Shown here: piece by piece, positions 20,603 through 29,601 of the stretch
Layout of the letters: the number at the start of each line of letters is the position of its first letter
How positions within the stretch are numbered: position 1 is the stretch's first letter
Source: Acinetobacter soli
GTDB taxonomy: Bacteria > Pseudomonadota > Gammaproteobacteria > Pseudomonadales > Moraxellaceae
NCBI RefSeq assembly: GCF_000760595.1
Contig: NZ_BBNM01000016.1
Span: 1-64,000 of the forward strand
Reading direction: 5' to 3'
Length of the DNA stretch: 64,000 bases
The notes under the pieces: generated by a model
Told to the model about the DNA's origin: nothing
What the model saw: the letters and a program-made list of their open reading frames with translations, nothing else
The model's database searches: none
Translations under genes and position numbers: made by a program

Positions 20603-21403
20603 ATGGGAAATCTTGAAGCTTTTAAAGCGTTATTTTTAGGTTTTATCGAAGGATTAACAGAATTTTTACCGATTTCGAGTACAGGACATTTAATCTTATT
20701 TGGTCATTTAATTGACTTTCATTCCGATAGCGGTCGAGCATTTGAAGTCGTGATCCAGTTAGGTGCCATTCTCGCGGTGTGCTGGCTGTACAGAAAAAAA
20801 ATTATCGATTTGGTGAAAGGCTTTTTTAGCGGTGATGCAGAAGCACGACATTTTACGTTTAGCGTTCTGATTGCTTTTTTCCCCGCGGTGATTATTGGCG
20901 TATTGGCCGTCGATTTTATTAAATCGGTGTTGTTTAGCCCAATGGTCGTGGCGGTGGCGCTGATTGTAGGTGGACTCATTATTTTCTGGGTTGAGTCTCG
21001 TGACTTTAAGCCATCTACTACCGAAGCCACACGCATTACTTTCAAGCAAGCCATCATTGTGGGTTTTGTGCAGTGTATTGCCATGATTCCAGGCACATCT
21101 CGTTCAGGTGCAACGATTATTGGTGGTATGCTTTCAGGTTTATCTCGTAAAGCAGCGACCGAATTTTCGTTCTTCTTGGCCATGCCAACCATGCTGGGTG
21201 CAGCCACCTATGACCTCATGCGTAATGCCAGTATTTTAACATCAGACAATATGCTCAATATCGGGCTTGGATTTGTTGCAGCTTTCATTTCTGCATTGTT
21301 TGTGGTCAGAGCACTGGTTCGATTTGTTGAGAAGCATACTTTACGCGTATTTGCTTGGTACCGGATTGCACTCGGTGCCATCATCATGCTGGTGATGTTT
21401 TAA
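20603..21403 (+). CDS. uppP: undecaprenyl-diphosphatase
   Basis: 266-residue integral membrane enzyme (BacA/UppP) that dephosphorylates undecaprenyl pyrophosphate so the lipid carrier for peptidoglycan can be reused. Signature motifs are [15 protein letters not shown] near the N terminus and [14 protein letters not shown] near residue 165, both active-site loops, with about 8 membrane segments. Loss or overproduction affects bacitracin sensitivity in other bacteria. It is monocistronic, with a strong shared terminator downstream. Confidence 0.96.
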   Translation: MGNLEAFKALFLGFIEGLTEFLPISSTGHLILFGHLIDFHSDSGRAFEVVIQLGAILAVCWLYRKKIIDLVKGFFSGDAEARHFTFSVLIAFFPAVIIGVLAVDFIKSVLFSPMVVAVALIVGGLIIFWVESRDFKPSTTEATRITFKQAIIVGFVQCIAMIPGTSRSGATIIGGMLSGLSRKAATEFSFFLAMPTMLGAATYDLMRNASILTSDNMLNIGLGFVAAFISALFVVRALVRFVEKHTLRVFAWYRIALGAIIMLVMF

Positions 21404-21407
21404 ATAT

Positions 21408-21440
21408 AAAAAAGCTCAGAGTATGCTCTGAGCTTTTTTT
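21408..21440. terminator. bidirectional terminator between uppP and the convergent small gene
   Basis: A run of A residues, perfect stem GCTCAGAG / CTCTGAGC with a 4-base loop, then a run of T residues. It can serve both convergent genes. Confidence 0.9.
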
Positions 21441-21674
21441 TTAAATTGCGATCAGCTTCACTACAATGTGCTGCGCCTCTTCAATTTCATCATAATGCGA
21501 ATATTTGCGATTCAACTCTTTATACTTCAAACGAAAATTGCGCTGATTTAATGTTAACTGATCAGGGATTTTGTCAAAAAAATCTGCTGGCGCATCGAGC
21601 TGCTCTTCATGCAAAGGGGTTCCAAGCTGATAATCGTCCCCTTTAAGTACTACATATTTGACTGTTGTTTTCAT
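21441..21674 (-). CDS. small protein of unknown function
   Basis: 77 residues, family not recognised. Soluble and charged, with the segment NQRNFRLKYKELNRKYSHYDEIEEAQHI in its second half predicted as helical. It begins MKTTVKYVVLKGDD, which looks like a beta strand. It ends at the shared terminator with uppP. The ribosome site is weak (GGGTAAATCTGA). Confidence 0.55.
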   Translation of the reverse strand: MKTTVKYVVLKGDDYQLGTPLHEEQLDAPADFFDKIPDQLTLNQRNFRLKYKELNRKYSHYDEIEEAQHIVVKLIAI

Positions 21675-21938
21675 TCAGATTTACCCATTTTTTTCACTCC
21701 TTTTCTTTTGTATTCTGTACTAAATTGAAAATGGTTCATAGCGTGATGACAATTTAAAACAATTCGATGAAAGCCGTTTATTTGATTTGTTGATTTAACC
21801 TGTTGCGCCTTAAAACTTCATCTTTATCTCATTTTGGTATTTTGCTGATTTTCTGCTACTCTTTTGCAGCTTTTTTCTCCTAGCGCGATTTGTTCTGCAA
21901 TAAAGCGCTATCGTGTCTGTCAATAAGGATAATTTTTG

Positions 21939-22484
21939 ATGTCGAAGCCATCTGTTGAAGCATTACGTATTGTGGATTGTACAGAACAACATTCAACTGA
22001 GATTCTGGATATTCTCAATGATGCGATTGTGCATTCAACTGCATTGTACGACTACAAACCCCGCACGCAAGAAAGTATGGTGCAATGGTTTAAAACCAAA
22101 CGTACACATCAATTTCCTGTCATCGGCGCAGTCAATGCGCAAGGTCAATTGATGGGCTTTGCAAGCTTTGGCACATTTCGGGCATTTCCGGCTTATAAAT
22201 ATACAGTCGAACACAGCGTTTATATTCATAAAGATTTTCGTGGCCAAGGCTTGAGCACCGTGCTGATGCAAGCATTGATCGAACGAGCGAAAGCCGCTGA
22301 TGTGCACGTGATGGTCGGATGTATTGATGCAACCAATGTAGCCAGTATTAAATTGCATGAAAAACTCGGATTTCGTTATTCGGGCACTATCACTCAAGCG
22401 GGATTTAAATTTGGACGCTGGCTCGATGCCGCGTTTTATCAGCTCACGCTAGAGACGCCAGTTGAACCATACGATGATGTTTAA
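21939..22484 (+). CDS. GNAT-family N-acetyltransferase (phosphinothricin-acetyltransferase-like)
   Basis: 181-residue acetyl-CoA-dependent acetyltransferase. The core GNAT motif is VYIHKDFRGQGLSTVLMQAL (acetyl-CoA pyrophosphate loop RGQGLS), followed by GCIDATNVASIKLHEKLGF, which is characteristic of the Pat/YncA group that acetylates methionine derivatives or phosphinothricin. AAGGA lies upstream and ATG 21939 is chosen over an adjacent TTG. The substrate cannot be fixed from sequence. Confidence 0.85.
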   Translation: MSKPSVEALRIVDCTEQHSTEILDILNDAIVHSTALYDYKPRTQESMVQWFKTKRTHQFPVIGAVNAQGQLMGFASFGTFRAFPAYKYTVEHSVYIHKDFRGQGLSTVLMQALIERAKAADVHVMVGCIDATNVASIKLHEKLGFRYSGTITQAGFKFGRWLDAAFYQLTLETPVEPYDDV

Positions 22485-22547
22485 CGTTTTTTAACTTAAT
22501 ATTCAATAACGCAAGCTATACGTTTGATCACGATCTGACGTATAAAT

Positions 22548-22573
22548 TTCACGCCCAGTTCACACCTTTTCAC
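22548..22573 (+). promoter_or_regulatory. triple TTCAC direct repeat, candidate response-regulator box A
   Basis: TTCAC occurs at 22548, 22559 and 22569, spaced 11 and 10 bases, on one face of the helix. OmpR-family regulators bind such tandem direct repeats. The array is about 40 bases upstream of the lipoprotein start. Matching pairs stand upstream of the desaturase operon and the lipocalin gene. Confidence 0.55.
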
Positions 22574-22612
22574 CTACCTTTGATTGATAAAGATAAATTA
22601 AGGGTGAACCCA

Positions 22613-23185
22613 ATGATGAAAAGAATCACGACACTTGCCGTCTCGGCCATTACGATTTTGAGTCTGAGTGCCTGTAAAAGCATGCCAGCATATACCAGTG
22701 ATTACACTAAAGCGCGTGAGCAAGTGAATGGTGTAGTGATGGATGATCAAAAAGCTATGGACATCGGCCAGCGATTTGTGGGTGCCTTTAATACCCTCGG
22801 TACACCGTCATTTGTGAAAAATGCCAGTAATCTATATGCCGATCAGCTTTACATCAACGATACTTTATCTCAGTTTTCCAATAAGCAAGAATTGGTGAAG
22901 CATTTTGAAGGCATGAACAAACGCGTGAGCAACGTGACCGTAAAACTCATCAGCGCGACCCATCATGAAGACTCCGCATATATTCACTGGCACATGGCTT
23001 ATGACTTCAAGATGTTCGGTAGTACCAAAACTATGGACTCCTACGGTATCAGCGAAATTAAAGTGAATCCGCAACAACAGATTATTTTCCAGCAAGATTT
23101 CTGGGACCCTGCTAACGGCTTATTCCGTTCATTACCTGTATTTGGAGGAGCTTACAAATGGGTACTACCATTCAAAAAATCGTAA
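22613..23185 (+). CDS. NTF2/SnoaL-like lipoprotein
   Basis: About 190 residues. The signal peptide ends in the lipobox LSAC (cysteine at about residue 20), so this is a predicted lipoprotein. The mature part has an NTF2-like alpha+beta layout (IGQRFVGAFNTLGTPSFV, HWHMAYDF, QQDFWDP). It is the first gene of a three-gene operon with a chalcone-isomerase-like protein and an OmpR-type response regulator; its end overlaps the next gene by 28 bases. The ATG at 22613 follows AAGGG; an earlier TTG is not likely. A lipid-binding or transport role is plausible from context only. Confidence 0.75.
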   Translation: MMKRITTLAVSAITILSLSACKSMPAYTSDYTKAREQVNGVVMDDQKAMDIGQRFVGAFNTLGTPSFVKNASNLYADQLYINDTLSQFSNKQELVKHFEGMNKRVSNVTVKLISATHHEDSAYIHWHMAYDFKMFGSTKTMDSYGISEIKVNPQQQIIFQQDFWDPANGLFRSLPVFGGAYKWVLPFKKS

Positions 23186-23661
23186 TTGGTAGTGTGTTGG
23201 GCGTGTCATCATTATGGATGACACAAACAGCATCGGCCAGCGAATTAAAAAAATGCAGTACAGCACCAATTGTGGTGACGCTCAAAAATGTCGGTAAAGT
23301 CAGCTACTATGCGCAAGATTGTGCCAAGGCATGGAATACGCAGGATATCCGGCTTGACTTCTACTACACCCGTGATATTCCAGAATGGGCATTTAAAAAA
23401 GCGGCCACACATTTTCTGGAAAAAAATATTTCTGGCTTTAGCAGTAAATCCCCTTTGAACCAGATTACCGCGCTCTATCGGCCAGTAAAATCGGGAGATT
23501 TATATAGCATTGGCTATCAAATGCAAAATCAGAAACTGGATCTGGTTTTAAACAATAAACCGCTTGGTTCAATTACCGATCCGCATGCCAATGATTATTT
23601 TAAAATTTGGTTTGGTGCAGCGCCATTTAATGCTAAGTTAAAACAACAACTTCTCAATTAA
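23158..23661 (+). CDS. secreted chalcone-isomerase-like protein
   Basis: 167 residues with a Sec signal peptide cleaved after about residue 27 (TQTASASE). The mature domain resembles bacterial chalcone-isomerase-fold proteins (VGKVSYYAQDC, LDFYYTRDIPEWAFKKAA, YQMQNQKLDLVLNNKPLGSI, DYFKIWFG). Plant relatives of this fold include fatty-acid-binding proteins, which fits the lipid genes nearby. The ribosome site GGAGGAG is very strong and lies inside the upstream lipoprotein gene. It is predicted periplasmic and is probably not a flavonoid enzyme. Confidence 0.75.
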   Translation: MGTTIQKIVIGSVLGVSSLWMTQTASASELKKCSTAPIVVTLKNVGKVSYYAQDCAKAWNTQDIRLDFYYTRDIPEWAFKKAATHFLEKNISGFSSKSPLNQITALYRPVKSGDLYSIGYQMQNQKLDLVLNNKPLGSITDPHANDYFKIWFGAAPFNAKLKQQLLN

Positions 23662-24374
23662 TGGATTCGCTTCATCTTATGAGCCATCATTTTATACTCA
23701 TGGTCGAAGATCATTTTGAGCTGGCTGCAACGGTTTGTGAGTTTTTAGAGGCGCATGGTTACGTGGTTGATCATGCGCGTAACCTTGACGCTGCCAAAAA
23801 CTTCTTAAAGTCACAGCCTTTTCATTTGCTTTTATTAGACGTGAACTTACCAGACGGTACAGGCTACCAGCTTTGTGACTGGGTGCGAAATGATCAAGGA
23901 CTGGATTTACCTGTACTCATGCTCACAGCGCGTGATACTGTTGAAGATAAACTTCAGGGGTTTTCTGCTGGTGCAGACGACTACTTGATCAAGCCATTTG
24001 ACTTCAACGAACTGGTTGCCCGCATTCGTGCCCTCATTAAGCGTGCTTCTGGCGAGGTGTCCAATAGCCAAATCAAAATACACGATCTTGTATTAGACAC
24101 ATCTACTCAGCGCGTCATAAGAAACGGTCATTCAATAGAACTGCCACCGATTCAGTTTAAATTACTCAAAACATTAATGCGTCAGTCACCTAAAGTAGTG
24201 ACCAAGCAAGAACTGATTATGGAATTATGGGGTGAAGAAGAGCCTGAGAGCGATGCACTCAGAAGCCATATTTATAATCTAAGAAAAATGATTGATAAAC
24301 CCTTTGAACAAAAACTATTACACACCGTTTCAGGAGTGGGTTTAAAGATTGCGATTGAACAAAGCACCTCTTAA
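23661..24374 (+). CDS. OmpR-family response regulator
   Basis: 237 residues. The receiver domain has the acidic pair E16/D17, phosphoacceptor D60 (LLLLDVNLPDG), the LTA threonine at 89 and K111 in LIKPFDF. A C-terminal winged helix follows (ELIMELWGEEEPESDALRSH region). The start codon overlaps the stop of the upstream gene by one base (TAATG), so translation is coupled; ATG 23679 is an alternative. Its stop overlaps the stop of the convergent sensor kinase gene within TTAA. It probably acts on the TTCAC repeats upstream of this and the opposing lipid operon. Confidence 0.93.
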   Translation: MDSLHLMSHHFILMVEDHFELAATVCEFLEAHGYVVDHARNLDAAKNFLKSQPFHLLLLDVNLPDGTGYQLCDWVRNDQGLDLPVLMLTARDTVEDKLQGFSAGADDYLIKPFDFNELVARIRALIKRASGEVSNSQIKIHDLVLDTSTQRVIRNGHSIELPPIQFKLLKTLMRQSPKVVTKQELIMELWGEEEPESDALRSHIYNLRKMIDKPFEQKLLHTVSGVGLKIAIEQSTS

Positions 24375-25696
24375 CAAAGATAAACCACAACAATCAAACC
24401 TGTAGTATTTTGTAGCATTAACTCTGGATGGGTTAAAAGATAATATTGACGGTCGAACAGCTCTACTCGCCAGTTGAGCTGTTTACACAGTTTTTGCACC
24501 AGTTGTAAACCAATTCCATGCCCTTTTACATCGAGCTTCAATTGAGATTCATTGAGCTCTTGCACTTTGGCATCGTTGGGTAAATCCAATCCAATTCCAT
24601 TATCGGCAATAATAAGGCTGTTTTTTTGCAAGATTATATCGATCTGGGTACCTTGCGAATAATTTAAAGCGTTACGCAAGATATTACTGAGCACCATTTT
24701 GGTCATGGAAGGATATAGCCAGCGCTTTTGCTCGGCTTCTTCGTACTGAATTTCAATATCAATGCCTTTGACCTGACTCATATCGGCCAGATCCATCACC
24801 AGATCATCGATGATTTTAGACAAATAATGATGTTCAGTATTTAGATTACTGGTGGTATTTCGCGCTATTGCCAAAAGTGTATCGACCAAAAGCTGCATGT
24901 CCTCAATGGTATTGTGCATACGCAGCAAGGATTTGTCTTGGCCAAACTTAACTTGGCATAACTGTAAATTGCCCTTTAAGATCGTCAGCGGTGTGCGCAG
25001 CTCGTGGCTTACATCCCCTGTAAACTCGCGCTCTCGGCGGATAAATTCGGTCAAAACTTGATGGTACTTTTCTAGCGCCTGCTTAAGGTATTCTGCTTCT
25101 AAATTACCATTGGTACTGATTTGGGCAAATGGCGATTGCTCAGTTTGATGCGCCCAATCGATTTGTTCAAGCGCATTGGCCAATCGTGTAATAGGAGAAA
25201 AATAGCGCTTTGCCCGCCGGTTTGACCACCACAAAAAGCTGTATAAAACAGATAAGCTAAACATGAGTGGTGCAAGACCAAACAGCCAGATCAATTTATT
25301 GACGTTGCTTTCACCAAAAACCAGCAAGACATGCTGACCATTTTTCTCACCATAAACTGTCATACGATCTTTACCATCAATAAACATCCGGTTTACACCA
25401 GGCTTGAAGGTATAAGATTTAAAACGCGGCGGTGGGTTATTGGTGAGCCATCGATAGCCATACAAGTTTTTGGTATCGGGTAAATTCGCATTCGGGTTAC
25501 GCTGAACGCGAATCCAGTAATGCTCCATCTCCTGCTCAAGGGCAGTTTTTAATAAAGAGCCTTTAATGACCCATGCGCTGCATGCCAAGCCCACCACAAT
25601 CGACATTGCAATCAAAACAATCTGTAGCCAATAGTATCGATTAAACACATCAGCCACAGGATGATTGGAATGGTCGTTGCGGTAGAACTTCAACAT
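24371..25696 (-). CDS. sensor histidine kinase
   Basis: 441 residues. Membrane segments at about 23-45 and 134-157 enclose a periplasmic sensor loop of about 88 residues. A HAMP-like linker follows, then the dimerisation helix with phospho-acceptor H231 (DVSHELRTPLTIL). The ATPase domain carries NILRNALNYS, ADNGIGLDLP and GHGIGLQLV. It is the last gene of the minus-strand lipid operon, 31 bases after the first Cfa-family gene. Its natural partner is the convergent response regulator, whose stop codon it overlaps. Confidence 0.92.
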   Translation of the reverse strand: MLKFYRNDHSNHPVADVFNRYYWLQIVLIAMSIVVGLACSAWVIKGSLLKTALEQEMEHYWIRVQRNPNANLPDTKNLYGYRWLTNNPPPRFKSYTFKPGVNRMFIDGKDRMTVYGEKNGQHVLLVFGESNVNKLIWLFGLAPLMFSLSVLYSFLWWSNRRAKRYFSPITRLANALEQIDWAHQTEQSPFAQISTNGNLEAEYLKQALEKYHQVLTEFIRREREFTGDVSHELRTPLTILKGNLQLCQVKFGQDKSLLRMHNTIEDMQLLVDTLLAIARNTTSNLNTEHHYLSKIIDDLVMDLADMSQVKGIDIEIQYEEAEQKRWLYPSMTKMVLSNILRNALNYSQGTQIDIILQKNSLIIADNGIGLDLPNDAKVQELNESQLKLDVKGHGIGLQLVQKLCKQLNWRVELFDRQYYLLTHPELMLQNTTGLIVVVYLC

Positions 25697-25727
25697 ATTT
25701 ACAACTCAATAACAGCCAATTTGTGGG

Positions 25728-26777
25728 TTAGGCCGCCTTCTTTTTAAATAAGTAATGCCCAACGACCCACTCTTGACCTTGGTCAAATCCAAACAGCTCG
25801 GCACAGGCCATAAAGAATATGCGCCAGCGCTGCCACCATGCATCTGCATCTTGTGCATAAATTTTTTCAAACAACGGTTTGAGTTCAGTTTCATGCGCAT
25901 CCATGTTTTCAAGCCATGCATTGGCAGTACGCTCATAGTGCTCACCTGACCACTGCCACTGCTGGCTGAGCTCTAAATGATCCTGAAAATGTAAGAATGT
26001 CGAGACCGACGGCATCAGACCACCAGTAAAGAAGTATTTCGACATCCAGTCATATTCGTTCTTAATTTCAAATGGATAATGCAAGAATCGATGACAGAAA
26101 ATATGACACCATAATAAGCCATCATCTTTCAGCCATGTTTGAATTTTTTCAAATAAACGCTGGTAATTGCGCACATGCTCAAACATTTCGACCGATACCA
26201 CGCGATCAAACTGCCCTTTTTCAAGTTCAAGTACATTCACATCACAGGTCAGGATTTCAATATTATTGAGTCCACGCTGTTTCGCTTGAGCCAAGATGTG
26301 TTGACGTTGTGTGGCCGAATTAGACACGCCCTTGATTGAGGCATTTGGGTAACGCTCTGCCATCCAGAGTGTAAAAGAACCCCAGCCACAGCCCAGCTCT
26401 AAAATCTGCTGACCATCCTTAAGCTGAGCGCGTTCACAGTATATCTGTAAAGCAAACTCTTCGGCTTCGTCTAGGGTGGTTTTGGCAGTCGGGAAGTAAC
26501 ATGCGCTGTATTTTAAGCGCTTGCCCAATGCGGCCTGAAAAAATTCGGTCGGTAGTTCGTAGTGCTGCTCATTGGCTTTGTCGGTTTCAATGGCAATTTC
26601 ACTGTGCTTGAGGGTATTCAGCACATCCATATAACGCTGGGCAGCCTGTTCAGGATCATAACGACCTTCCTGAATCAAACGTTTTTTACTGAGCGCACGA
26701 ATAGCCGCACGAATGGCCTGATCGGGTACAAGGCCACTCTCGACCAGTTTGAGCGATTGTTGAATGATAAAATCCAT
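25728..26777 (-). CDS. Cfa-family SAM-dependent methyltransferase, short form
   Basis: 349 residues of the cyclopropane-fatty-acyl-phospholipid synthase family, lacking much of the usual N-terminal domain and resembling coclaurine N-methyltransferase-like members. The SAM site is LELGCGWGSFTLWMAERYP. It keeps the Cfa active-site features E200 (EMFEHV), H225 (WCHIF) and a cysteine near KYSACYF (C93). An aromatic C-terminal tail includes WWQRWRIFF. AGGT precedes the ATG. The product may be a methylated or cyclopropanated fatty acyl chain; this is not decided by sequence. Confidence 0.85.
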   Translation of the reverse strand: MDFIIQQSLKLVESGLVPDQAIRAAIRALSKKRLIQEGRYDPEQAAQRYMDVLNTLKHSEIAIETDKANEQHYELPTEFFQAALGKRLKYSACYFPTAKTTLDEAEEFALQIYCERAQLKDGQQILELGCGWGSFTLWMAERYPNASIKGVSNSATQRQHILAQAKQRGLNNIEILTCDVNVLELEKGQFDRVVSVEMFEHVRNYQRLFEKIQTWLKDDGLLWCHIFCHRFLHYPFEIKNEYDWMSKYFFTGGLMPSVSTFLHFQDHLELSQQWQWSGEHYERTANAWLENMDAHETELKPLFEKIYAQDADAWWQRWRIFFMACAELFGFDQGQEWVVGHYLFKKKAA

Positions 26778-26785
26778 ATATTGAC

Positions 26786-27565
26786 CTATTGTTTTGGTTT
26801 TCTAGGAATAAACATTGAAGTTCGTTGCTGATAGTCACGATAATTTTGACCACGGTTCTTTAACGCTTGTTGCTCACTAAATGGAATACCTGTGATGTAA
26901 TACAAAAATAACCACATCAGCAGCGGATAAATCCACAGCACGTATACACCCACTGCCAAGCCTAAAATCGGGTAAGCAAACCAATGCAACCATTCAAAAA
27001 AGTAGTTGGGATGCCGAGAGTATCGCCATAAACCCTGATCCATTGTTTTGCCACGATTGGCCTTGTCTTGCTTGAAACGGTAAAGCTGCTGATCTGCGAT
27101 GCTTTCTCCGGCAAAAGCAACCAGTATGACAAGCGCGGCAACCAACATCGCGGGCAACATAAAGCCTGACCAGGCGGAAGCAGGCTGATTGAGCAACACC
27201 CACATTGGAGCGAAAAATAGCAGTACTAGACCTGCCTGAAACAAGAAAAAAAGTAAGAAGCCGACATGCTGGAACTTGCCCATGGCTCTGCGCATATTGG
27301 CATAGCGTGTGTCTTCTTCAGTCTCGGCAAGATAACGCCGAAACAAATGCTGAAACAGGCGTAAAAACCATGCACCGCTTAACACACCAATAAATAAACG
27401 AATAGCAAGTGGTGCGGTATCAATCAACCAAGCCGAAAGTAGGATATTGATCGCAATACAAAAACTCCATGCGACATCAACAATTCCCACGCGACGATTG
27501 AAGGTTGCAACCAGCCAACATATCAGCATGATCGCAACATCTAGAATAACCAGATTCCATAGCAT
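26786..27565 (-). CDS. DUF1295 membrane protein (steroid 5-alpha-reductase-like)
   Basis: 259-residue inner-membrane protein with about six or seven segments. The C-terminal part has GLWRYSRHPNYFFEWLHWFAYP, the hallmark of the steroid 5-alpha-reductase and isoprenylcysteine methyltransferase superfamily, which binds NADPH or SAM. DUF1295 proteins are repeatedly found beside Cfa-type genes. A reductase acting on a lipid is the simplest guess. The ATG at 27565 has GGAG seven bases upstream; the GTG just before it is less likely. It lies 8 bases from the next gene. Confidence 0.82.
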   Translation of the reverse strand: MLWNLVILDVAIMLICWLVATFNRRVGIVDVAWSFCIAINILLSAWLIDTAPLAIRLFIGVLSGAWFLRLFQHLFRRYLAETEEDTRYANMRRAMGKFQHVGFLLFFLFQAGLVLLFFAPMWVLLNQPASAWSGFMLPAMLVAALVILVAFAGESIADQQLYRFKQDKANRGKTMDQGLWRYSRHPNYFFEWLHWFAYPILGLAVGVYVLWIYPLLMWLFLYYITGIPFSEQQALKNRGQNYRDYQQRTSMFIPRKPKQ

Positions 27566-27594
27566 CACTGATCTCCTTCATTTCCAGATCGATC

Positions 27595-28794
27595 TCAATA
27601 TGGACTGGCTTCAAATAGCATATGCACATCGCTAATAACGCCTTCTCTGAAGCCCCCTTCGCAGTAACAGAGGTAAAAATCCCACATACGAATGAAGCTT
27701 TCATCGAAACCAAGTGCAAGTACGTCTGCTTTAGCTGCTAAAAAGCGTGCTCGCCAATGATGAATGGTTTGGGCATAGCTTAAACCAATATCATCGAGCT
27801 GTTTCAGACGCAGTTTTTGGGTTGATGCTGCCAAAGTCATGACGCTGATAGACGGAATAAAACTGCCCGGGAAGATATACCGCTTAATGAAATCGACTGT
27901 ATTAATGGCTTTTTCATAGCGTGCATCTTCAATGGTAATTGCTTGAATCAGGGCCAGACCATGCGGTTTAAGAAGATTGCGGCACTGGTTAAAATAAGTT
28001 GGCAGGTACTGCTCGCCCACCGCCTCAATCATTTCAATTGAAACCAGTTTGTCGAATTTGCCTTCAAGAAGACGATAATCCTTAAGCTGCACATCAACTC
28101 GATGGCTTAAACCAGCCGCTTCAACGCGTGCCACTGCTTCATCATATTGCGCTTGTGAAATGGTAATCGTGGTGACTTTACAACCATAATTTTGAGCGGC
28201 GTAAATTGCAAAGCCCCCCCAACCGCTTCCAATTTCGACCAGATGATCGAGCGGTTTAAGCTGGAGTTTTTGGCAAATCTGCTCTTTTTTCAAATCAGAT
28301 GCCGTTTCAAGCGTCATGTGCTCATCGGTAAATACCGCACTTGAGTACATCATCGAGTCATCGAGAAATAGCTTAAAGAAGTCGTTGCTTAGATCATAAT
28401 GCTCGGCAATATTTTTACGACTACCCGTGATTGAATTTTGTCGTGATTTGTACCAGAGTTTTAATAAGCTTTGGCTTGCTTGTGCCACCACGTTTTGATT
28501 GATTTTATCGAGTACATGTCGGTTACGCGATAAAATCTGAATGAGCTCGACCAAGTGGTCGGTGGTCCAGTCACCGCGAATATAACCTTCGGCGGCACCA
28601 AGTACGCCATTTTTAAATATCAGTTCAATCAGTGCCGGATTATGCACCTCAATGGTGGCATGAAGATCTGAGGGCTCACCCACAGTTCCGTTCCACACAC
28701 CGCGAAAAGTAATCTGACCGTGCTGTATTTTAAGAAGCCCTCTTAAAATCAGCGGTAATGTATCTTGTTCACCGTAAAGAAATGTCTTAATCAT
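27595..28794 (-). CDS. Cfa-family SAM-dependent methyltransferase, full length
   Basis: 399 residues, the usual length for cyclopropane-fatty-acyl-phospholipid synthase. The N-terminal lipid-binding domain (about 1-130) precedes the SAM fold (LVEIGSGWGGFAIYAA). E257 (EMIEAVG) is kept. Positions matching the E. coli bicarbonate ligands C139 and H266 appear as S152 (MMYSSAVF) and Q284 (LIQAIT), so the chemistry may differ from classical cyclopropanation. It lies 3 bases after the DUF1365 gene in a tight operon with an FAD oxidase, desaturase and DUF1295 gene. Confidence 0.87.
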   Translation of the reverse strand: MIKTFLYGEQDTLPLILRGLLKIQHGQITFRGVWNGTVGEPSDLHATIEVHNPALIELIFKNGVLGAAEGYIRGDWTTDHLVELIQILSRNRHVLDKINQNVVAQASQSLLKLWYKSRQNSITGSRKNIAEHYDLSNDFFKLFLDDSMMYSSAVFTDEHMTLETASDLKKEQICQKLQLKPLDHLVEIGSGWGGFAIYAAQNYGCKVTTITISQAQYDEAVARVEAAGLSHRVDVQLKDYRLLEGKFDKLVSIEMIEAVGEQYLPTYFNQCRNLLKPHGLALIQAITIEDARYEKAINTVDFIKRYIFPGSFIPSISVMTLAASTQKLRLKQLDDIGLSYAQTIHHWRARFLAAKADVLALGFDESFIRMWDFYLCYCEGGFREGVISDVHMLFEASPY

Positions 28795-28797
28795 GGG

Positions 28798-29583
28798 TTA
28801 TATATCCTTATTCTTTTTTGGGTGACGATAAAATGGAACTTTCTTGCGCCACAACTGGAAGGCTTGTAAATAAATCGAAGCTAACATTTTAAAAGGCTCC
28901 ACACTATAACGAAGAGCATATCGATATTGCTGTGAAGGAAACGTGATGGGGTCTAAGGTGAAATTCATCGTGGCATCGAAGATCAGTTGTTGCTGTTCAT
29001 AAAGCTGCATATGAATCACATTTTGTATATTTGAATGGCTGAATTTCCACTGATATGCTAGTGCCATAGGCATAAACGGCGACACGTGAAATGCCTTATC
29101 AAACTTAAACTGATAGCTCTTAAAATGCTGAATCTGTGCGTCTTGCTCGCGGCAATCATGCACGTAAACTTTACGCTCATTCCAAGGCGTATTGGTAATT
29201 TCACTCAAAATAAATTGAAGCTGTTGATCACGATTAAAAACGTAATAAAACACCACCGAATTAAACCGAAATCCGAAATAACGGGGTAAAGCCAATACCC
29301 GAATTTCCCAGTCGGCCCGAGCAACGAAATTGGCATGTTCCAAAATTGCTTTTTTGACTCGTTCTCGAATACTACCGCTATACATCGTCAAGAAGTCATT
29401 AGGCTTTATGCTCAAAATATTCCAGCGTCGTACCGACCATAATTTACATGTTTGAGCGTCGTGTTCAATTTGATCTGGATTGAACCACAGATAGGTCAGC
29501 TCAGATTCAAAAGCATGTGATTTTGGTGAATAACGGCGGTGGCGAATTTTTGCAGGCGCACGTGCAAGTGGGGTCCAGAGCAT
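28798..29583 (-). CDS. DUF1365 family protein
   Basis: 261 residues matching DUF1365 (COG3496) by its features: RHRRYSPKSHAFESELTYLWF at the start, FGFRFNSVVFYYVF, EITNTPWNERKVYVH and KAFHVSPFMPM. No biochemical function is established that I know of. It is almost always found with the COG2907-type FAD oxidase and a Cfa-family enzyme, as here. A strong AAGGAG ribosome site precedes the ATG. It is probably cytoplasmic or membrane-peripheral. Confidence 0.87.
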   Translation of the reverse strand: MLWTPLARAPAKIRHRRYSPKSHAFESELTYLWFNPDQIEHDAQTCKLWSVRRWNILSIKPNDFLTMYSGSIRERVKKAILEHANFVARADWEIRVLALPRYFGFRFNSVVFYYVFNRDQQLQFILSEITNTPWNERKVYVHDCREQDAQIQHFKSYQFKFDKAFHVSPFMPMALAYQWKFSHSNIQNVIHMQLYEQQQLIFDATMNFTLDPITFPSQQYRYALRYSVEPFKMLASIYLQAFQLWRKKVPFYRHPKKNKDI

Positions 29584-29601
29584 CTGTAACTCCTTGTGCG
29601 A

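Noticed and set aside
20719..21207. 162-codon open frame on the minus strand inside uppP
   Set aside because: It lies entirely antisense to a well-recognised gene, shows no family features and no ribosome site.
22520..22548. ECF (RpoE/ChrR-type) promoter upstream of the lipoprotein operon
   Set aside because: TGATCA and CGTATAA are present but only 8 bases apart, too close for a -35/-10 pair.
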